Of a stretch of 64,000 nucleotides of DNA, positions 12,326-22,400 are shown piece after piece (within the stretch, counting starts at the first letter, position 1; each line of letters begins with the position of its first letter). The notes beneath the pieces are model-generated. The model was not told where the DNA came from. It did not search any database and saw nothing but the letters and a program-made list of their open reading frames with translations. Source of the DNA: Blasia pusilla (Eukaryota; Marchantiophyta; Marchantiopsida; Blasiales); NCBI GenBank assembly GCA_050084515.1, contig CM114272.1, positions 45,198,001 through 45,262,000 on the forward strand, written 5' to 3'. The position numbers and the translations under genes were made by a program.

Positions 12326-12571
12326 TTGGTATCACGTGAGAACCCCTCTATGGTTGTAGGTTATGGCAGCTTGCATGATGGTTGTTCTACTTTCCATAGA
12401 CGTGGCATTCCAAATGGGCATTCTGTTCTCCATTTGAGAGAGGTCTACAAGAAGAAATGTGTATTGCCATTTCCAAGTATGGCTGACGATCCACGGCAGA
12501 TTTATGCTGGAGATACCATTGATAGTGTAGTGTTATGGCCCTCTCATCTTGTTATGCCTTCTCAGAAATAG
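12326..12571 (+). pseudogene. DUF8039-like C-terminal piece of a CACTA PttA-type protein
   Basis: The 81-residue frame contains HRRGIPNGHSVLHLREVYKK followed by VLPFPS and DSVVLWPSHLV. This resembles the DUF8039 module (a basic/valine-rich opening, an inner PLP segment and a closing VQWPKHLI-type strand) that sits at the C-terminus of plant Ptta/En/Spm proteins. That role is from memory of the family. Its place just inside a CACTA terminus supports the reading. The upstream part of the protein is missing. Confidence 0.5.
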
Positions 12572-13284
12572 GGGCACCTCCGCTTTGTATGTAGAATTTT
12601 TGAGTAAACCTTCCCTTTGACATCCCTCTTGAGTATGACGATCTCCATATACTTGTAACTATTGTACTCATAAGTAGAGGAATTTGATGTTTATGTTTTA
12701 GTTTTGAGTGTGACAGTAGATATATACTTGGATTTTCATGTTTGCATTTTGAGAATATCAGAGGGAGGAGTTTGCAATGAGAAGTAGATATTGTGTTCTT
12801 CCATTGATGACCATCTTTCACTATAATTCACTAGGCATTCTTCTGACGTAAGAAAATATTCCATTTCAGGTTGTATGGATATATTTTGTAACTTTGGACT
12901 TATGGCCACAATTGGATGTAAGAAACATTTGTTAGTTGTATCTTTCAATAGATCAGGATTTTTTACTATGAAAAATTGATATGATCAGATTCTACAAAAT
13001 GGATGGGTTGGTACATGAGTAATGTGCTTGTATGCTTTCACACGATGTTGGTAGCATTAGGACTATACAACAGATACATAATCGCATCTCCATTGCATGG
13101 ATGTAAGAGAAGTAGTGATAGGTGTATGGAGGATAGGTCCGAAGGAGTAATTCATATTCATGGATACAAAATGGACTAAAATGCCAATTTCATGTACACA
13201 TTTATATCAACAATAAAGCAATCTGTAATATAGAATGCATGGTATAGTTATTTGGATATTGTCAGTTTATAGGATTGTAAATGA

Positions 13285-13735
13285 CATGGACAAGTCATTT
13301 TAATGACTTAGTCATTCTCTTATGACGCATGAAGTCATCATTTATTACTCTGAGTAGTCACAGTTAATGACTCGCCTAGTCATTATTAATGACTCGTCTA
13401 GTCATTCTTAATGAAGCGTCTAGTCAATCCTTATGACTCTTCCAATCATTATTTATTACTCGTCTAGTCATTCTTTATGACTAGACAAGTCATTCTTTAT
13501 GACTCGTATAGTCATTTCTTATGACTTAACCTAGTCATACAAAATGACTAGGTGAAGTCATATTTAGTGACTCCGTTGAGTAACAAAAAAGAGACTCAGA
13601 TATGACTACCTTCAGTTTTAGTAACAACTTATACGACTAGGAGTAAATTTTATGACTAGATTCTGGTTAAGTAATTACTTAGTCACACAAGTCTAGTTTG
13701 AGTAACATCTAGTCATTTCGCTAAGTCATCTAGAG
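13285..13735 (+). repeat. CACTA subterminal repeats built on TGACT...AGTCA palindromes
   Basis: About 18 copies of a near-palindromic word, best seen as ATGACTCGTCTAGTCATT, are packed at 20-30 bp spacing. In En/Spm such subterminal repeats bind the TNPA protein and help pair the element ends. By analogy these are likely protein-binding sites. Copies are mutated but the TGACT and AGTCA half-sites remain clear. Confidence 0.75.
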
Positions 13736-13753
13736 GGGGTTTTTGTACTAGTG
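13732..13753 (+). repeat. CACTA terminal inverted repeat (right end)
   Basis: The strand shown reads GAGGGGGTTTTTGTACTAGTG, which is CACTAGTACAAAAACCCCCTC on the opposite strand. The next bases are CAC. A CAC/GTG 3-bp duplication would fit CACTA insertion, but only one side can be seen. Confidence 0.7.
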
Positions 13754-14398
13754 CACCTTAGGCATGTTCTTCTCATTCAGCATAGCTTGTGCCGCTTCAG
13801 CAATATGTCGATTCTTCCTCTCAGCCACTCCATTTTGTTGTGGAGTATAACGACAAATCACTTGACGTTGGATGCCATTCTGACGTAAATAATCATCAAA
13901 CTCTATTGAAAGATACTCCCCTCCTCCATCACAACGCAATTTCAGAATGTGTTGTCTAGTCTGCTTCTCTACTAGAACTCTGAATGTTTGGAACACTGAG
14001 AATACCTTTGACTTGGCTTTCAGAAAGTATACCCATATATACCTAGAGAAGTCATCAATAAATGAAACAATGTAATGGCAACCACTAAGGCTATGTTGTG
14101 ATGTTGTCCACACATCACTGTGAATCAACTCCAATATCTTGGATGCTCTTCTACCTTGCTTTGGAAAAGGAAATCTAGCTTGTTTTCCAAATTGGCAAGC
14201 AGGGCATACCTCTAACGTAGCAGGACTCGCTAATTTAGGGAGTCTTATTACTATATTAGACGATGAAAGACTCTGTAATCTTTGAAGATTCATATGTCCA
14301 ATTCTGTTATGCCACATATTTAGATCTGTGACTTGTTGGCCGATTTGACCATACATTGCTATTTGAATCTCTGGCATAGAAAAAGCTAATTTGAACAT
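13754..14398 (-). pseudogene. Copia GAG-pre-integrase and integrase core fragment
   Basis: The frame starts with the zinc-binding pre-integrase (WHNRIGHMNLQRLQSL, then CPACQFGKQARFPFP). It continues with the integrase core: HSDVWTTSQHSLSGCHY, SFIDDFSRYIWVYFL, LRCDGGGEYLS and YTPQQNGVAERKNRHIAEAA. The DDE residues are visible as D (HSDVW), D (RCDGGGE) and E (GVAERKN). It is cut at the C-terminal side by the CACTA terminus, so the integrase end and RT are lost. Confidence 0.9.
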
Positions 14399-14488
14399 TC
14401 TGCCAGATCTAGTTCCTTTGGCTATCGTAGTCTAGTCATCCATTCTTTCAATGAAACAACCATCTGTGTTAAACTTCACTTGATAACC

Positions 14489-14788
14489 CTATTCTATTAT
14501 TTGTCCTACAGAGATCAGAGTCCTTGCAATGGTAGAAACATAGAGAACATTTCCAAGAGCACAAAGACCATCTGATGCTATTGGAACTTTACTAGTATGC
14601 ATAATATGATGTTGAGTGTTATCTCCTGAGAGCACAATTGCAAGATCTTTCACCGGCTCCAAACTACTGAACCATTTAGCTTGTGAGGTAATATGATTTG
14701 ATGCACCAGAGTCAATGTACCAATCTATTGTTGAGTCTTTCTTGACCATTGCTCCCATATGATGAGTCATGACCAAGAGATGCTCCAT
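14489..14788 (-). pseudogene. Copia aspartic protease fragment
   Basis: The frame shows the copia protease pattern WYIDSGASNHIT with the catalytic DSGA, then VLSGDN, then LCALGNVLYVSTIARTLISV at the family's usual spacing. It is separated from gag and integrase by stops, consistent with decay of one polyprotein. Confidence 0.88.
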
Positions 14789-14992
14789 TTATGAATGTTA
14801 TTGTTCTTGGTACTGCTCTTGGTGTTGTTGCTCCATATAGTTTTGTTGCTATAAGGCTCATGTTCTTACATCAACCTTCTTCTTGAAGCAAAACTTTGCA
14901 TAGAGATCCTTTATCCCACAGTAATTGCAAGATCCAGGGACCCTCTGCTGTTGACCTCGATCCCAACGATTTCCACCATGACCACCTTGTGA

Positions 14993-15560
14993 TTATGTCT
15001 GGTAGTAGTTCATAGTTGATTGAGTGACGTTATATTGAGTGCCTCTTCCTCCATATGCTTGATATCCACCACGACCACGGAAGTTTTTGCCACGACCCCT
15101 GCTTCTGTTTGATCCATAACTTGCAAATGGCGCACTCTCTTGCAGACTAGACGAGCTATTGTTGCCTACTAGGCGCATCTCTTCACTGATTAACAGAGAA
15201 ACTAACTCTTGAAAGGTTGGATACTTCTCTCTCACAGAGATAGAGGTCTCAAAGGACTTGTAATCCTTTGGAAGGCCTTGAAGAGTGAATAAAATCAGAT
15301 CATCATCTTCTACTGTCACTCCAATCCTATTCAACTGATCAACAATATGTCTGATACTCAAAATATAAACATTGATGCTATGCGATCCTTTCCTCATTTT
15401 GTTCAATTGCTGTTTCAATTGAAGCATTCTGGCCTTTGTAGATGTCTAGAACAACTTTTCCAATGTATCCCAGACCTCCTTCGGAATATCAACATCTTGT
15501 CTAGCTTCTCGCCTGTGATTGTTGATGAGGAATACTCCATGATACACGATTTCACTCACA
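14993..15560 (-). pseudogene. Copia gag (UBN2 type), internally deleted
   Basis: The gag body reads LQLKQQLNKMRKGSHSINVY, then ILFTLQGLPKDYKSFETSIS and FQELVSLLISEEMRL, as in UBN2-type copia gag, and ends in a Gly/Arg-rich tail. Compared with the related copy at 53.5-54.0 kb, about 200 bp of the N-terminal gag are missing near 15.50 kb: the start METYSS-like segment joins directly to the DIPKEVWD segment. A damaged zinc knuckle lies downstream near 14.9 kb. Confidence 0.8.
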
Positions 15561-16041
15561 AAAACGTAATTTCAGCTTTCTACTGCTCCAATTGAAGCAT
15601 AGACCACTCGTACACATAAATCGACCTGAAATTTGCCAAAATTGATCAACTATATGAAAGAAATAGTCAAATTGGCCTGTAGAGAGCAAATTGCACAACT
15701 TTTCTTCACTAATTACACTTTCCTTAATTGAAATTGCTACTGCAGGAGCTCAGAGTGTCAGAATTGAGTAATTTTGGGTGTGTTGGGAAATCTCTTAAAG
15801 AGCTCTACCAGACAGATAGAACTAGCCTTAGGCATTGTTCTATCCCAAGCGGACCCAAACGGCTGAATCGACCGGGAAAGCCCTAAAAAATGCCTCCAAA
15901 GTTTTATTACTGTCAAAGCTCCATCTGAAATCTGCACCCACTGAGCTTTGAATAAAATTTCCTTCTCCAAAACTGAAATTGTGCCTTCTCTTGCCTCTCT
16001 TCTATTTTCGAACACCAAGAATTTCAAGTGATATTCTCCTT

Positions 16042-16055
16042 CCGTTCTGATACCA
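16042..16055 (-). other. Copia primer-binding site
   Basis: On the minus strand the bases TGGTATCAGAACGG follow the LTR directly. TGGTATCAGAGC is the usual copia site for initiator-methionine tRNA priming. Confidence 0.85.
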
Positions 16056-16380
16056 TGCGGAAAACTGCTAAACAAGCATAACTAGTGGAAAACGACTCTC
16101 ACTCACACACACCACCATGGAGAACAAATTTTTCTATAAGAGAATGAGTGGAGGCTAGTCCTGTTCTCAATTATATTGGATATGTACAAGCAACACTAAC
16201 TCTATCCTTAACCTTAGTCTTGAGTTAGACTAATTGTAATTAACTAACCCTAGTTAAGATAATCGTGCTTAAGTGACTAACCAAGATTAAGCTTCCCTAC
16301 TTCGTGTGAGTACCAAATGTAGCAGTTCAGGTGTCTCATGAGCTTGACCGTAACTCAATCTTGAATATTTGTGTGTGTAT
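16056..16380 (-). repeat. Copia 5' LTR
   Basis: The segment runs from TGCGG next to the primer-binding site to about TTCA at 16380, and matches 11739-12044 in inverted orientation. It has TG...CA-type ends. Because the flank at 16381 is gypsy LTR sequence, the copia insertion is younger than the gypsy one. Confidence 0.75.
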
Positions 16381-16525
16381 TCAGTGACAATGATGTATGT
16401 GGTGCAGTGATGTGTATGCACACGATAATTGTCACGTAGGATGGATCGACGAGTTTATGAAAGAGCGACTTTGAGGATATTGAATGATAGCCTCATGAGG
16501 TGAAGGATGATCTGTTGGGGCCTCC
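16381..16525 (+). repeat. Gypsy LTR fragment
   Basis: This stretch matches 51655-51800 of the plus-strand gypsy LTR, sharing GTGACA.TGATGTATG, GATGTGTATGCACACGA, GGAT.GATCG.CGAG and GAGG.TGA.GGATGA. The match fades near 16525. Confidence 0.75.
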
Positions 16526-17722
16526 GTTTATTTTACATCAACTTATTTTCACATTTTTTTATTCATTATATACGTTGCATCATCTTTTGATTTTAAGAAC
16601 TAAATCAAAATATTGATAATTTGAGACATTTGAAAAATCTTGATTTAATTGGAGATATTTTGATACTCAATCGTTTCGATGTTTGGACATCATGAATTAA
16701 TATGATATCTTGTGTATATATTTAATGGGAATAATATATGTTATATAACGATGTGGATACGCAAATCCTCATAATCACAAAATATTAGTTTGCGCATCCA
16801 ATTTTCACAAATTTAATGAGAGTTTGGCTTCGATCATAGGAGTCTACCACACTTCATTGCGAGTTCCCACACTTACATTGACATAAAAGTTGTTCGGACT
16901 TACGGGGACTAAGAGATTAGCCGCTCTTGCAAAACCTAGACTTTCGATGTAATGTAGGCTAGCCAACAGGAAGTAATAATTAGAAACCATCCTTCATCAA
17001 ACATCACTCAAGTTGGGACTCGGGTTGGTGCGCATGCTAATTGGCGGGACGTTCAGGAATGGGACGATACGATACTCGGGAAAGCTGATGGGGACACGTC
17101 ACACGTCGGAGTGACCCCGGCGACTGGCGAATCTTGCGTCCCAACTTGGAGGGAATTGACGGAGGCTCACGAAGGGATTTAGGGACGGAGAGAGTCCCGA
17201 GAGTAGCGAAGCTTGCACGGGTCTCACTTTGCGGGAATGGACTGAAACTCACTTAGGACGACGGACTACGGAGAGAATATGAAGGACAACGCAGGACGGA
17301 GCGTAGGGGTCTACCACGGGTTCGATGTTCATTGTTCAAATCAGTGTTTGTTCGGGAGGTTAGCCCGTGGTCATTGCTCGTGGAGGATCGCTTAGGTGCC
17401 GTGTTTCGACTTATCTTTCAGGAGAGGGAGGCGGCGTTTGGGAATGGAACGAGGCCGCGTTTGATTCCCTCTGTCATTAGGGTGCAGGAAATCTTAGAAG
17501 TTGGAGGGTCCTAAAAATCTGCTATAGACCGAACTACAGACAGGTTTTCCTGCATCTGCTGATTGATGCGGACATTTCGTGCGGCGAAGAAAAACATGAG
17601 GTGTCTGCATGGAATTCTGCAGATGAGAGGCATGTCGCCTGGTCTGCTGCTGTAGAGGCAGTGAGGGGGGATTTCAGTCGAGGGAAGGAGTTTGATTGGA
17701 AGAGACTAAGAGTGAGTCAAAG
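16526..17722 (+). promoter_or_regulatory. Intergenic region and presumed promoter of CPSF73-I
   Basis: The first 500 bp are AT-rich and featureless. From about 17.0 kb composition shifts to GC-rich, which fits a promoter/leader. No certain TATA box or transcription start can be given. Two small ORFs at 17.3-17.8 kb do not resemble known proteins. An in-frame ATG at 17696 lies nine codons upstream of the preferred start. Confidence 0.4.
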
Positions 17723-20700
17723 ATGTCGAAGCGGAAGGAGACGATTTCCAGAGGCGAGGGGGACAAGTTGGATATCACCCCCCTGGGAGCTGGCAATGAG
17801 GTTGGCCGTTCCTGCGTGGTCATGACGTACAAGGACAAGACAGTCCTTGTAAGTGGCTATTGGCATTCCCCCATATCTTCGCGCATTTCATCCCCACTCA
17901 GACATTTTTTATTGGAGCGTGTCCCTCAGCTGATGTGTGGAATTGTAGCATTGGTTTGCATAATCTCCCCGAGGTCGGTTCTGTTCTCCTTCAGCTTTGA
18001 GTTACGTTTGGTAGCAGGGAAGTAGTACCAGGCCGCAGCATGCTGTCGATATGTGGCATGAAACAAATTGTTGTTTGTGTATTTAGATCACTGACCTTGT
18101 GATTTGAAATGCTTGAAAACAGTTTGATTGTGGGATCCATCCTGGTTATTCGGGCATGGCGGCACTGCCGTATTTCGACGAAATTGATCCATCTACTATT
18201 GATGTGCTTCTTGTTACACAGTACGTACCCAAGCACGGCTTCTTTTTTTTGGGTGTGGAAAGTGAAGTGAGGTGCTGAGTTAGCGTCTCTTGGAGGCCGT
18301 GCCTGATGAAATCAAATGTGTGGGCTGTAATTTGCTGAAATTCTTTCTCTGGATTCTTTGTTCTGTAGCATGTCGGATGTTATAGGGCGGTCTAAGTACA
18401 TTCATGGTACCTGGGAGATTATTCACCAGTACATGCAAAATTATCAGCAAGTGACGCCGCAAGGTGGGGGACCATGCCATGTACCGGAATGATACTGCTC
18501 TGAATGGCAGATGGTCGCGTGTCGTTGTCTCGATGAGTAACTCTTTATCAGGCTATCTCATGTGCTCAAGGTTGGTTGTGTATCAGAGTTCGAGAGGTTG
18601 TAATGGGTGCATTTTTTCCATCGAGTTAGTTTTGACACTATCACTCTGTGGTTGCAGCTTTCATCTCGATCATTGTGCCTCTCTTCCCTACTTCTTGGAG
18701 AAGGTACCGTTTTTCTACATACTTGTATATCATCATGCCCTTGCTTTGCACTGGACCGGGAAGCTTGAAGAGGACATATAACTAAAAGTTTACCTTGTAT
18801 CTAGAGATTCCTTCTGGTATGAAATTAAAACCTGTCCTTAATTTGTTTCCCCTGCCCAGAAAAGGCATGCGTGAAACATTCCCTGAGTATGAAGATGGTC
18901 GCCAGTCTTAAATTTGTATAAATTGCATGGTTATCTACCCTTCGCAGGCATGTTCAGTCTTAGGGTTTGGGCTTAAGGCATGATTGATGTCTAATGGTTT
19001 GTCTGGTTGTGTGAGCAGACCACCTTCAAAGGGAGGGTCTTCATGACGCATGCAACTAAGGTCATCTACAGGCTCTTGCTAAGTGACTTCGTCAAAGTCA
19101 GCAAGGTTTCTGTGGATGACATGCTGTACGATGAGCAGGACATTCAGAGAACAATGTCAAAGATTGAGGTACCTCCTTGTCCTTCTCTTCAAAAACTTTA
19201 GTCCTTAGTGCTAGCAACTGAGATCATATACCCGAGTACAAGCTCATTTCAAGTGGTGGTGCCGATTGAAAGAATTTACATGTTGCTCCATAGTCATCAT
19301 GCTTGAAATGGGTATCATCAGGAAACATGGAGTGACACTTGTTCAACAGTGGTTGCATTCCAGTTGGCATAACAGAAGAGACAAGAAATCAGGAAGTCAA
19401 AAGAAAACCACAAAGATTATCCAGAAATGGCAAATGAGGTCTTTCCGAGAATTCATAGATTTTTTCACATTTTGTTCCAGGTAATTGATTTTCACCAGAC
19501 AATGGAGGTGAACGGCATTCGCTTTTGGTGCTACACTGCCGGGCATGTCCTGGGGGCTGCCATGTTCATGGTGGATATTGCCGGAGTTAGAGTTCTTTAC
19601 ACAGGGGATTATTCTAGAGAAGAGGATAGACATCTGAAGGCTGCAGAAATGCCTCAATTTTCCCCAGATGTGTGCATTATTGAGTCCACATATGGAGTGC
19701 AAATTCATCAACCACGGGCTGCTCGGGAGCGGAGGTTCACTGATGCAGTACATCAAACTGTCACTAATGGAGGCAGAGTCTTGATTCCTGCATTTGCATT
19801 GGGCCGGGCTCAGGAACTTCTGCTCATATTGGACGAGTACTGGGAAGCTCACCCTGAACTACAACATATACCTATATACTATGCCTCACCTTTGGCGAAG
19901 AAGTGCATGTTGGTTTATCAGACCTACATCAATGCTATGAATGATCGCATCCGAAGCCAGTTTGAGGTGTCAAACCCTTTCATCTTCAAACACATATCGC
20001 CACTCAAGAGCATCGAGCAGTTTGATGACAACGGGCCATCGGTGGTGATGGCTAGTCCTGGAGGTATACAGAGTGGCCTTTCTCGCCAGTTGTTTGATAT
20101 GTGGTGTCAAGACAAGAAGAGTGCCTGTGTCATACCAGGTTATTTGTTGGAGGGAACACTTGCAAAGACCATTATGAATGAACCAAAAGAAGTAACACTG
20201 ATGAGTGGTCTTGTAGTTCCTCTTAACATGAAAGTTCATTATATCTCCTTCTCAGCGCATGCTGATTTTACTCAGACAAGTGCATTTCTGAGTGAGCTAA
20301 GTCCTCCCAATATTATTCTCGTTCATGGAGAGTCCAATGAGATGGGCCGGCTGAAGGCAAAGCTTCAGACACAATTTGCAGAGCAGAATGTGAAGGTCTT
20401 GACTCCGAAAAATTGCCAGACAGTGGAGATGTTTTTCAAGGGGGAGAAAATAGCCAAGGCCGTTGGTCGATTGGCGGAGAAAACTCCTCAGGAGAGAGAT
20501 CCTGTAAGTGGATTACTAGTCCGGAAAGGTTTCAGCTACCAGCTTATGGCTCCAGAAGACTTGGCTAGCTACACACAGCTTTCTACAGGCAGTGTAATGC
20601 AAAGACAATCTGTTCCTTACAAAGGAACTTTTACTGTCTTGAGACATAGGCTCCAGCAGATGTTTGAGGGAGTGGAGACGGTTTCCAAGGCGGAGTTGGC

Positions 20701-21109
20701 CACTCTTAAGGTGCATGACAAAGTTACACTTGTCCAAGAGGGGGTGGACTACATTGTTCTACAGTGGGTATCTGATCCAGTTAGTGACATGGTAGCAGAT
20801 GCAATTGTTGCCATGGTATTGAAGTTGGATTCACAGAGTATGGGTGGAATTGTATCTAATGGTTTCAGAGCTAAAGAGGCACGATTGGAGAAAGATGAGA
20901 TCAAAATTGTGCATGCCCTGCTTGTGTCTTTGTTCGGGGATGTGAAGCTGGATGAGACACAACAGAGTCTGACTGTGACAGTGGATGGAGTTATTGCGAT
21001 TGTGGACCATGCCAACAAAGGCATTGATTGTACAGATGAGAACTTGAAGGAGCGTATCAAGGTTGCACTCAGAAGGATACAGACAGCCTTGTACCCTCTG
21101 GATTCTTGA
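17723..21109 (+). CDS. CPSF73-I: CPSF73-I, mRNA 3'-end endonuclease (five exons)
   Basis: Exons joined by GT-AG introns at codon-consistent phases are 17723-17848, 18123-18220, 18658-18703, 19019-19168 and 19481-21109, giving 682 residues (Arabidopsis about 693, from memory). The product is the metallo-beta-lactamase/beta-CASP nuclease that cuts pre-mRNA before polyadenylation. Zinc ligands are visible: HFHLDH (residues 75-80, created across the exon 2/3 junction), H in [12 protein letters not shown] (162), D in [13 protein letters not shown] (183), and the beta-[13 protein letters not shown] and ILVHGE motifs. [19 protein letters not shown] and [11 protein letters not shown] are further family blocks. 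The C-terminal third matches the CPSF73-100_C domain ([12 protein letters not shown] near 600). The start [20 protein letters not shown] fits the family; an ATG nine codons upstream is an alternative. All five exons are free of lesions. CPSF160, its complex partner, lies 12.8 kb upstream on the same strand. Confidence 0.96.
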
Positions 21110-21659
21110 TGTATTGGTTCAGATTTGGTGCTTCTCTTGATTTGACCTGGTGCTCCACACGAGTTTCTTGCAGTAAGAGTTTACAAGGAAACATAATTAG
21201 GTAGGTTGAGTTAGCTGGGAGTCATACCTTTCATTGGTACAATGCCTCATTACTGATAGAGAGGTTCTTGCCCTGCGTAAGGAAGATTATCTGACAAGTG
21301 CTCGCGTTAACTTCAAGCCAGTGTCACAAAGAAGAGACGGAGATAGCATGGAATTATTAATAGAGCTGGAATGGAAGGTAGTGTCCGTGTCGTGTGAAGG
21401 GGTGCTGCGCGTCTACTTGGAAACTTTGCCCTGGATGACCGTAACAGAGAATGTTCTCAAGGAGCAGTTCCTGGCACCATGGCCATAATGTCAGGTGCAG
21501 TGAGGAATTTCTCTCAGCACCAGGTACCAGTTTGAGTTTTTGGCAGAGAGAACAAGAAGTATATGGATCGGTATAGAAAGTAGTTGTGGAGAGACAGGAA
21601 CGTGGTTGTATACCTCCAAAATAAGAGGGATAGTTACAAGAGGTGAAAGTGAACAAAGT

Positions 21660-22400
21660 ATAACTTGAAAGCAAGGTAGAGGTTGTACTCGTAAAGTATT
21701 GGCCATTGTAGCCTTTGCAATCGTAGACCCAGAGTTGACCACTAAGGACCTGTTTTACATGTGACAGATGAGAGAAGTAGATAGATAGAGATAGAGAGAC
21801 TACACAAAGTAGTAGTGCAAACAGTACCCTGGTTAGATTTTGCTCGTGGCTGGAATGGGTGCAGAAGGAAAATGTTAAGAGTGTACCGGGCAGAGACACC
21901 ACTCATGAGTGAGTGCCAGTTTGTAAGGCAGGGCGTACTCATAATAAGTGCGTTTCTCAGCCCTGTAACCACAGACCCTGTGTGGATGTTGTCAGAGACT
22001 CAGAGAGGTAGAGAGCAGAGACTGCAATAATTAAGTAGTGCCATTCGTAGCCTTGCGACCAGACCCCGCACCCTGGTTGGACAGTGCTAGATACTCGGAT
22101 GGGTGTAGAGAGAGGAAGAAGTGAAAAAGGTTCCATATGAGAGGAGGGAGAAACTCTCATGTAGTGTGAATGCTGACCATACAAAGTGTCGGCATGGAGC
22201 TTCCAAGTGTAAACCAGGAAGCTCTTTACAACACCAACTACTTTACCTGATTGTACAGGGCAGAGACCGTACTCGTTTAATAGTGTCTTGTTGTAGCCTT
22301 GCAACCATAGACCCCACGCCCTGCTTGGATGTTGCCTGATTGTACAAGGCAGAGAAACTTTACTTATTGTAAGTAGTGCCTGTCGTATCCTTGTGACAAA
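21660..22400 (+). repeat. Degenerate dispersed/tandem repeat downstream of CPSF73-I
   Basis: Five diverged copies share GTAGCCTTGC.ACCA.AGACCC-type words (near 21.71, 21.96, 22.05, 22.29 and 22.39 kb). Each is associated with CGTACTC, AAGTAGTGCC and GGATGTTG words. Spacing is irregular (about 90-250 bp). It begins about 550 bp after the stop codon, and no gene is seen in it. Confidence 0.5.

Larger units (their letters stand above)
12045..13753 (+). mobile_element. 3' end of a CACTA (En/Spm) transposon
   Basis: The right boundary ends in the reverse complement of CACTAGTACAAAAACCCCC, the typical 5'-CACTA start of this superfamily, and is preceded by about 450 bp of palindromic subterminal repeats. 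Inside lies a DUF8039-like coding piece. It interrupts a copia integrase frame at 13753/13754. The left end was not found. It may be deleted or replaced by the copia LTR at 11.74-12.04 kb. Transposase coding is absent, so the fragment is not autonomous. Confidence 0.7.
13754..16380 (-). mobile_element. Ty1/copia retrotransposon, truncated (gag, PR, IN; no RT)
   Basis: On the minus strand the order is LTR (16380-16056), primer-binding site (16055-16042), gag, protease and integrase, ending at the CACTA insertion at 13753. Reverse transcriptase and RNase H are missing. The right LTR is inserted in a gypsy LTR, whose remains continue at 16381. The same copia family recurs, more damaged, at 52.4-54.5 kb. 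Confidence 0.85.

Noticed and set aside
17601-17825. 74-codon ORF overlapping the first CPSF73-I exon
   Set aside because: It is another frame of the CPSF73-I leader and exon 1 and has no similarity of its own.
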